From the NCBI RefSeq assembly GCF_018294505.1, contig NC_057800.1, positions 170,805,703-170,869,702 of the forward strand: a stretch of 64,000 bases of DNA. Reading direction: 5' to 3'. This DNA is from Triticum aestivum. Taxonomy: Eukaryota; Streptophyta; Magnoliopsida; Poales; Poaceae. Positions 58,200 to 64,000 of the stretch are shown one piece after another; positions within the stretch are counted from its first letter, which is position 1; every line of letters starts with the position of its first letter. A model generated the notes under the pieces. It was not told the DNA's origin. It was given only the letters and a program-made list of their open reading frames with translations, and searched no databases. Made by a program: the position numbers and the translations under genes.

Positions 58200-59376
58200 C
58201 GCCATTGCCCTTGCGCGCTGCTAGCGCGATCTTGGCGACACAGAGGCCAAGGCGTCGCTGATGGCCTCTCGGGAGGCTCGATCTCGGGCTGCTGAGGAGG
58301 CCCTGGAAGCTGACCGGCGGCGAACGGTTGCGGAGGAGCGGGCTCGGGAGCTCCTGGCCTGGTGCCACTCGCTGGAGGAGCAGGTGGAGCTGCGCGAGGC
58401 AGCCCTCGTGTCGATGAAGGTGGCCTCTGGCGACTCAGCAGAGCTCCAGAAGCGTGAGGAGGCGCTGACGCTGGAAGCCGCCGAACGTACCCGTGAGTAC
58501 CAGCGTCTGGAGATGAGGGAGCGCTTGGTGACGCAGGCGGAGGATGATGTCACTGCACAGGAAGCCCGCGTCCTGGAGGAGGTCGGACGTCGAGTGGTGA
58601 TGGCACATTTGAACCTCGAGCACGAGTTCAAGGAGAAGCTGGGGTTGATCCGGGCCGAGGCTGAAGGCAGGACTGCCGCCTTGAGAGACAAGCTGGAGGG
58701 GGCGACACGGCAGGCCGATGCTTTTCGGGCTGCCCTTGAGGTGGTGCAAGGTGAGTTAACCACCTCCCAGGCCGAGGTGCTCCTTCTTCGCCAGCGGGTG
58801 GAGGAGGCTGAGGCCGTCGTGTGCCAGAATGCGGATGAGATTCGTCAGCGGCGGATCCTGGAGCATGATCACGGCCCCATGCTCACCACGCTCCGGGAGA
58901 GAGCCAACACAGCCTTGGGCAACATCTGCGAGGCGACTGTTGGCGAGCCGCATGCAGTCAACTACGCCGGCAATCTTTAGTTCTTCACTGACGTGGTGAC
59001 ACAGCTGGAGGCGCGGCCGGTCAGGGCTGACAGGTTGGTGGAGGAGAGGAGCCACGCCCTGCTCGGGCGTGCCTTTTCCCGCGTCTTCAGCCATCTCCAG
59101 GACATGGATCCCCACTTCGATTTCGACGCCGCCATCGCCCCAGTCCCCCAGGCCATCCGAGGCGACCTGGCGCGCTGGGTGGAAGACAATGTGGATGCTC
59201 TTATCAAGGCCTTCGCTTCAGACAACAACGATGTGGTCGTGGCTGCCGACGAGGACGGTGCGGCGCACGGCCCTGACGCCGCTGGCAGTGACGCGGACAG
59301 CGATGGCGAGCTCAGCGGTGCCAGCTGCGGCTCGGGTGGTGCTCTTGAGGATGCATTGGGGGATTTATCTGACTGA
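58200..59376 (+). pseudogene. Element 2 antisense gene, 3' part (coiled coil and conserved C-terminus), two stops
   Basis: The frame of exon 2 resumes exactly after the TSD of element 3. In-frame TAGs occur at 58222-58224 and 58978-58980 (NL*FF); otherwise it is open to TGA 59374-59376. The sequence is a long Glu/Ala/Arg-rich coiled coil (REARSRAAEEALEADRRR, VTQLEARPVRADRL) followed by RAFSRVFSHLQDMDPHFDF and an acidic tail. Spliced and without element 3, the gene would have 1045 codons. The layout (N-terminal Transposase_28-like part, coiled coil C-terminal part) parallels the element H antisense gene. Confidence 0.7.
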
Positions 59377-60273
59377 TTGTGCATCGTTCCTTCTTCCTTA
59401 CCCTGTATAAATAGAACTCAGGTTTTGGCCTGATGGCAGTGAGAGCATTTGGGAGGGGGAGCCCCTTTTGTAAAACTTGTGTTCATCGTATTAGTAGTCG
59501 CTACATTTCCCATGCGCCCGCGCCAAGTGGTTGGCTTAAGCAACACGCTGGTCGGCTAGTTTACCTTGGTTCTGTGCTGGCCCTGAGGCAGCCTGTGGGA
59601 GGTTGTGGTGTCCCGAGTGTTCCCTGACTGGATCTATAGGACCTGCAGCAAAACACCCTCCTGAGAGGACGCGGCGGCGGCAGTCTGGGCTGCGCGCAAG
59701 CTAGGCCTGACCCGGCTCGCGAGGGGCTCACGAGGGGAGGCAGCTGAGGCGAAGTGGTAACCAAAACGCGAGAAACTACTCGAATGAGACTAAGCACCCC
59801 TTCCCCGAACACACGCAAATCTCAAATTCGAATCCAACTTGAATCCAGCGGGGGAAAACGACAGCCAAAGGGAAAAGCAACAAAAGCAGACAAAAGGCCG
59901 CGTCCGGCACCTAATCTAGTCTTGGACGTCTTCTCACCAGCACGGAGCTAAGTGCTGCCACTGGGCGTGGGAGGGAGCCCCAGGGCCTGAGGCTGGCACC
60001 CCTGAGACTCCGGGGCGTGGACAACCCCACTCATTATTACGTGAGAGTGTCACGGGGCGGCGAGCTTCACAGGCACCGGGCCTTCTTCATAGGTACTGGC
60101 CTTGCTTCATATCGCCAGATGAGGGCCCCGCCTTGCGCCACACTCTAGTGCCATCAACAACGACCGGAAACCAGGACGCCGCCCGATGGGGTAGAGCGGT
60201 CGCCAGCGGTTCCCCCGACGACCACGGGTCCTCCGCTAGGGGTAGGCCCTGAGGCACCTCCCCAGCAGAGGGC
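59377..60273. other. Element 2 spacer between antisense gene and gag remnant
   Basis: No convincing gene. A moderately AT-rich stretch (59750-59900) is followed by GC-rich DNA. This is where gag core and pol would be expected; they are missing. Confidence 0.5.
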
Positions 60274-61254
60274 CTACCTCCTGAGAACACCTTGCTCCGA
60301 ACGCCGCGGTGGTGATGTCGGATCTCGGCCCCTCTCCTGCAGCCCCCTGTGCCCTCCTCTCGAGGGGTAGGAGACTGTTGGAGCGGGGCAGCTGCTCGCT
60401 GTGATGACCTGCACCTCCTGCGATCCATGGTTAGCATATGCCTGCTCTTGAAGAATTAGCGGTACCCGATAATCGTTGCCTCCAGCGTGGCCAGTGGGAC
60501 CGTCCCGGTGCTCCTGGAAAGGTTCAACTTCTAGTGCCTCGTCCCCCCAGCTTGGGCTGAGGAGTGAGCCTTGTTCGCTCTCGTGAGGGTGTCCTTGGTC
60601 CATCATGAGGGGCATGTATTCTTCTGGCGCCGTCATCCCGAAGGCCACGCCGTAGTGCTCCGCGTGCCACGTGGTCCTGCCTGACGCGCCCACCGTGGGG
60701 TGGCCGCGCGGCTGTCCACTGGGGCCGCGGGTCGCGTCGAGTCCTTCTTCTTCACGGACCGGGAGCGGGGGCAGCGCCGCCACCGGTCCGGTGCTGACAG
60801 CTTCGCTGGCGTTGGAGTAGCCTTGGATCCCGCGGGCGCGCGCGAAGCCCCCGCGCGGGCCGCCCTGGGCTTGAGATGGGAGCTGGGTGCAGAAGGGGTG
60901 AGCCCCCGAGGCGGCGAAGTCCAGGAGCTCTGCCACCCGCTCCAACAGAAGGTCGCGGCCGCCCTCCAGCAGCCTGCACTACAGTAGCTCTCGGGCCACC
61001 GTGAGCGCGGCCCTCGTGTTCGCCTACTCCCGGCGGGTGTATGGTGTCGTGGCCGCGGCGTGATTGGAGGCCCTTGCTGCCGATCGCGCCTGCCGCGGTG
61101 TGAGAGCTGTTGAAGCCTGTCCGCGTCGCCCGCGGCCAGCAGTGCCCCACGGACCGCGAGCTGCCAGGGGCACGGGGTCACCCGAGGCAAGCGGCTCTGC
61201 GCGGGCGGGCCACGCCGCCCATGGATCTGGGTTGCCAGCCTGGTCGCCGGACAT
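60274..61254 (-). pseudogene. Element 2 gag, N-terminal remnant
   Basis: Minus-strand ATG 61254 (MSGDQAGNPDPWAAWP) lies just after the LTR and PBS. One frame with TAG stops at 61026-61024 and near 60985 continues through LLLERVAELLDFAASGAH to 60274. It resembles the variable N-terminus of Tat-lineage gag (compare the start of element 3 gag, EEWLDRVAELIRAAG). The capsid core, zinc finger and all of pol are absent. Confidence 0.55.
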
Positions 61255-61306
61255 GGTGATGACGACGCGACGGGGCACGAAGCGGTAGAAGGTGGATTCC
61301 GGCGCA

Positions 61307-61324
61307 CCCCTACCTGGCACGCCA
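61307..61324 (-). other. Element 2 primer binding site
   Basis: Read on the minus strand, 'tggcgtgccaggtagggg' starts two bases after the 5' LTR end. Confidence 0.7.
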
Positions 61325-61326
61325 AA

Positions 61327-62297
61327 TGTCGGATTTCGGGTTCCGGCAGACCCTTGAGGTTCAAACACTGGGGTGCGCGTGAAGATTTCGCTTCCTACCT
61401 ACTTGCACCCCTCTGCCTTGCTAAGATCTAAGCGACGGAAAGAACAACACAAACGACACAAGGTTTATACTGGTTCGGGCCACCGTTGTGGTGTAATACC
61501 CTACTCCAGTGTGTGGTGTGGTGGATTGCCTCTTGGGCTGATGATGATGAACAATACAAGAAAGAACAGCCTCGCGAGGGTCTGCTCTTGGCTGGGGAGA
61601 TGAACTACTAGGAGGAGTTCAGTCACCCTTTTCTCTCTCTCTCTCTCCTCCGTCTACTTGCTTGCTTTCTCTCTGCTAGAGTTCTACCAGATCTCTTCCC
61701 GTCGTCCCTCTCTTCTCCCTCCTACTCTGTGGGTGGCTGGTCCTATTTATAGAGGCCCTGGTCCCAAATATCGAGCGGGAAGGGAGCCAACAATGGCGGG
61801 CTAATTTGAAGGGGAAGAGCTAGTACTATCTATCCTGACAAAAGTAGTCTTCGCCTGCACAAAGCTCTGGTGGTGACGCCGTCTTGGGCTCCACAATGAC
61901 CTCCATCTCGTAGTCCTCCTGGTCTTGGTCTTGTTGCACCGAAATGGCAACCTTTGCCTGATGCCTCGGTACTCTGCGGCTGCGCTTGCTCCCTTTGCAC
62001 CAAAGAGGAAAGGAGGACGCTGCGCGGGCTGGCACCCGCCTGGCGCCTTTGGTCGTCATGGCTTGTGTCACGGGCACCTCGTGAGGTACCCCGCCTTGAT
62101 CTCTCTGCCTCCTCGCGAGCCAGCCTGATGAGGCCGTGCCTGAGGAAGCTCCGCGTCGTCCGCCCCGCGAGGCTTGGCCCCTCGCGAGGGTCTTGGGTCT
62201 GTGTTGGTGAAGATGGGCCATGCTGGACCCCCCTTTGAGCCACGCCGCAGGCCGCAGGCAGGCAAGTCTGGGGACCCCCATTCCCAGAACGCCGACA
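61327..62297 (-). repeat. Element 2 5' LTR (minus orientation)
   Basis: On the plus strand it runs 'tgtcggatttcgggttcc' to 'cagaacgccgaca', 971 bp, closely matching 47400-48367. Minus-strand TATA box at 61751-61744. Confidence 0.9.
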
Positions 62298-62954
62298 GCC
62301 GTTTCCTAGTAAAGCTTGAATCCTTTTGATAGATGGGATAAGCTTCTTGCGTTCAGGAGCAGTAAGCTTGTCAGGGAGCACAAACTTAGAATCCAGATGC
62401 TCTGCGCGATAACCCGGCAGTGGTCTTTCATCAGCTGGCGACGTGTCTTGGCAATAGAACCAAGTTTGGTTCCAATCCTTGGGATGGCTTCGTAAGATTT
62501 TTAAGGGAAAGACAGCACCCTGTTGGCACTGGATTGAGATTCCACTAAGTTCCAAGCTAAGACCGTTGGTGCATTTGTTCTGGCGGTTCAGATAGAAGTA
62601 CTCTCTGAAGAGTTCCATAGTAGGTTCTTCTTGCAGATAAACCTCACAAAGAACTTGAAAATTGCAGATGTTGGATATGGAGTTGGGTCCTAGATCTTGT
62701 GGATGAAGCTTGAAAAAATGCAGAACGGCTCTGAAGAACTTTGAGTCAGGTGGTGAAAAACCCCGATTCATGTGATCAGTAAAGATGATAACTTCACCGT
62801 CTTTAGGCTGAGGTCGTTCTTCGGTCGGGTCAGGAGCACGATAGGACATAATGTTCTTCTCCGGCAAATATCCGATGGTGACAAAGTCCTTCAAAGTGTC
62901 ATCAGTGACTGTGGAAGGGACCCAGTTGCAGATTGTTGGCGCTTTTGACGGCAT
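62298..62954 (-). CDS. Antisense gene of element H, 5' coding part (Transposase_28-like)
   Basis: ATG 62954 (MPSKAPTICNWVPSTV) opens a frame running to the element 2 insertion at 62298. Translation continues in the same frame at 47394 after removing element 2 and one TSD. The first ~220 residues resemble the 'putative gypsy type transposon' family: FFRAVLHFFKLHPQDLGPNS, then FQVLCEVYLQEEPTMELFRE, then NQTWFYCQD. The gene is antisense to gag-pol of element H. Upstream are a leader intron (63471-62971) and a TATA box (63636-63629). No stop interrupts this part. Its biochemical role is not known; the family name reflects its occurrence in Gypsy elements, not transposase activity. Confidence 0.7.
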
Positions 62955-62970
62955 GATGGAAAAGGACAAG

Positions 62971-63471
62971 CTGAAAAGAAAGCAATTTTCCGGTTCAAAT
63001 TAATTGGTGGAATTACAGGTTAATGATTATAGTACACATGAGTAATGGAGGCTTAAGTAAGGGCTAATGATATATAAAGGAAAAATGAGCCGGCATGATA
63101 AGCCGCCATGCCTAAAGATATTCGAAGGTTTCCAGAAACAGAATTGGCTAAGTGTTGAGACAAACAAGTTTCACAAGCTATTGCTATTATTCTGGATCAA
63201 GATGGTCCAGAAAAGAAAAATAAATTTAGAACTAAAAAACCAACACATATGAGTTCATCAGCTCTAACGAGGCCTTTGAACAAGAGAAAGGGATCTGCTA
63301 GCATCTAAAATGGATGTAAAACAACTACCGCATAGGTTCTACACTTCTTTCAGATCAAAAGAGGGTGTGGTGGAGAAGCTGCAAGAAATCTACGACGAAC
63401 AGCAAAGAACACAAGAAAGAAAACTCACGAACCCTAATGTAGATCTAAGGGGTGAGAAAGCAAGAGCTTAC
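62971..63471 (-). other. Leader intron of the element H antisense gene
   Basis: Donor 'gcatcc|gtaagctc' and acceptor 'ttcttttcag|cttgtcc' on the minus strand bound 501 AT-rich bases. The acceptor lies 16 bases before ATG 62954, and the proposed first exon contains no ATG. Confidence 0.55.
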
Positions 63472-63628
63472 GGATGCAGAGCTACTACGGAGGATCGCCG
63501 CCGTTCTCTGGACGAGCTCAGGGTGATGCAGCGACCAAAGTTGAGGACGACGGTGAGCGCTGCGGCGGCAGCGGAGCTCAAGAGGTAGAGAGGTGGCGAG
63601 AGAAGGAAGAAGAAGGACTAGCCGTGTC

Positions 63629-63636
63629 TATTTATA
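63629..63636 (-). promoter_or_regulatory. TATA box of the element H antisense gene
   Basis: 'tataaata' on the minus strand is followed downstream by a GC-rich, ATG-free leader and the leader intron. It lies about 250 bp inside the element from the 3' LTR, so the promoter is separate from the LTR. Confidence 0.6.
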
Positions 63637-63889
63637 AGGAGATAGGTGAACGGGCGGGTGCGAAAATCGGGGAAGACCAAAGTAATGATTATCCAGCTAA
63701 ATGGACGCCTCGATTCTCGGAAAACATTTAAGGACAAGGATCCGTTAAAGATGACGTCGAGGTAGATTTCCAAATTTTCTGAAGATGACGTCATGGCGGG
63801 TTATAGAGCTTTTACAAACAGCGGAAGATGGATTTCGTCTAAGTGTTGGAGATTGATAAGACCAAAGTTCGAATCAACCTGGGGCCTAA

Positions 63890-64000
63890 TGTTGGGGATA
63901 TAACTACCAGGTATGACCCGCCCAGGAGGGTCCGGGTCAATCCTAATGGTGGGTTATTAAAAGAAGCCCGACGAGTATACAAGGCGACGGTTCATTATAA
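63890..64000 (+). repeat. Element H 3' LTR (first 111 bases)
   Basis: 'tgttggggatataacta' restarts here and matches 21556-21666 with five substitutions by eye. A short tract 'cctggggcctaa' precedes it as the likely polypurine tract. Confidence 0.85.

Larger units (their letters stand above)
47400..62297 (-). mobile_element. Element 2: pol-less Tat-lineage Gypsy, minus orientation, with its own antisense gene
   Basis: LTRs at 47400-48367 and 61327-62297 are flanked by a perfect 5-bp duplication gccgt (47395-47399 and 62298-62302). In its own (minus) orientation the order is LTR, PBS, an N-terminal gag remnant (61254 to 60274), no pol, an antisense gene running toward it on the plus strand (48664-59376), then LTR. 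Element 3 (50685-58194) is inserted in the antisense gene. Without element 3 it is about 7.4 kb. It is non-autonomous, and its LTRs and PBS resemble those of element 3. Confidence 0.9.
21556..64000 (+). mobile_element. Element H: Tat-lineage Gypsy retrotransposon with antisense gene, host of two nested insertions
   Basis: The 5' LTR begins at 21556 and the 3' LTR begins at 63890, running off the window. The 111 bases of 3' LTR present match the 5' LTR with five differences by eye. Removing the nested blocks (26953-41707 and 47400-62297) leaves an element of roughly 13 kb. The order is LTR, PBS, gag, protease, reverse transcriptase, RNase H, a second archaeal-type RNase H, integrase, a repeat-rich spacer, and an antisense intron-containing gene. 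The dual RNase H and the antisense gene are features reported for the Tat lineage. The sense ORFs contain at least ten stops or shifts. Confidence 0.9.

Overview
This 64 kb window looks like intergenic DNA from a large grass genome, most likely Triticeae (wheat, Aegilops or barley group). The basis is the Angela-type Copia LTR, Athila-lineage and Tat-lineage Gypsy elements with grass-style LTRs, a grass LINE, and Tourist and Mutator MITEs. Almost all of it is transposable-element DNA nested several levels deep. No rRNA, tRNA, CRISPR or bacterial features are visible.

Layout. (1) 1-4386: a small gene-like island. It holds a Harbinger-like element (87-1423), a single-exon ERI1-like DEDDh exonuclease locus broken by a frameshift (1842-2725), a Mutator-type MITE with a 9-bp target duplication (2925-3568) and a Tourist-like MITE (3580-3870). 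(2) 4387-11183: a full-length but dead LINE with a 14-bp target duplication. (3) 11198-12303: two further pieces of a local tandem duplication of the exonuclease 3' flank. (4) 12311-14228: 5' part of a MULE, cut by (5) a CACTA-like element from 14229 to about 18250. That element carries, on the minus strand, an apparently intact four-exon B3-domain gene of 335 codons (17314 to 15089). (6) 19325-21555: an Angela-like Copia LTR and leader. (7) 21556 to beyond 64000: one Tat-lineage Gypsy element (H). Its gag-pol runs on the plus strand (22175-43376). An intron-containing gene runs antisense on the minus strand (62954 to 44507), with its own TATA box and leader intron.

Element H has been hit twice. 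Its second RNase H domain was split by a three-LTR Athila-lineage composite (26953-41707, TSD tgtca/tgtcg). Its antisense gene was split by element 2 (47400-62297, minus orientation, TSD gccgt). Element 2 is a gag-truncated, pol-less relative with its own antisense gene on the plus strand. That gene was in turn split by element 3 (50685-58194, plus orientation, TSD gaggg), which carries a B3-like ORF on its minus strand.

How the parts relate. The sense gag-pol ORFs are heavily mutated and none of these elements looks autonomous. The extra genes stand out: two antisense genes and two B3-type ORFs inside transposons, several with clean GT-AG introns and consistent phases. Coordinates of introns and element ends were read by eye. 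Domain assignments rest on motif recognition, not on a database search.
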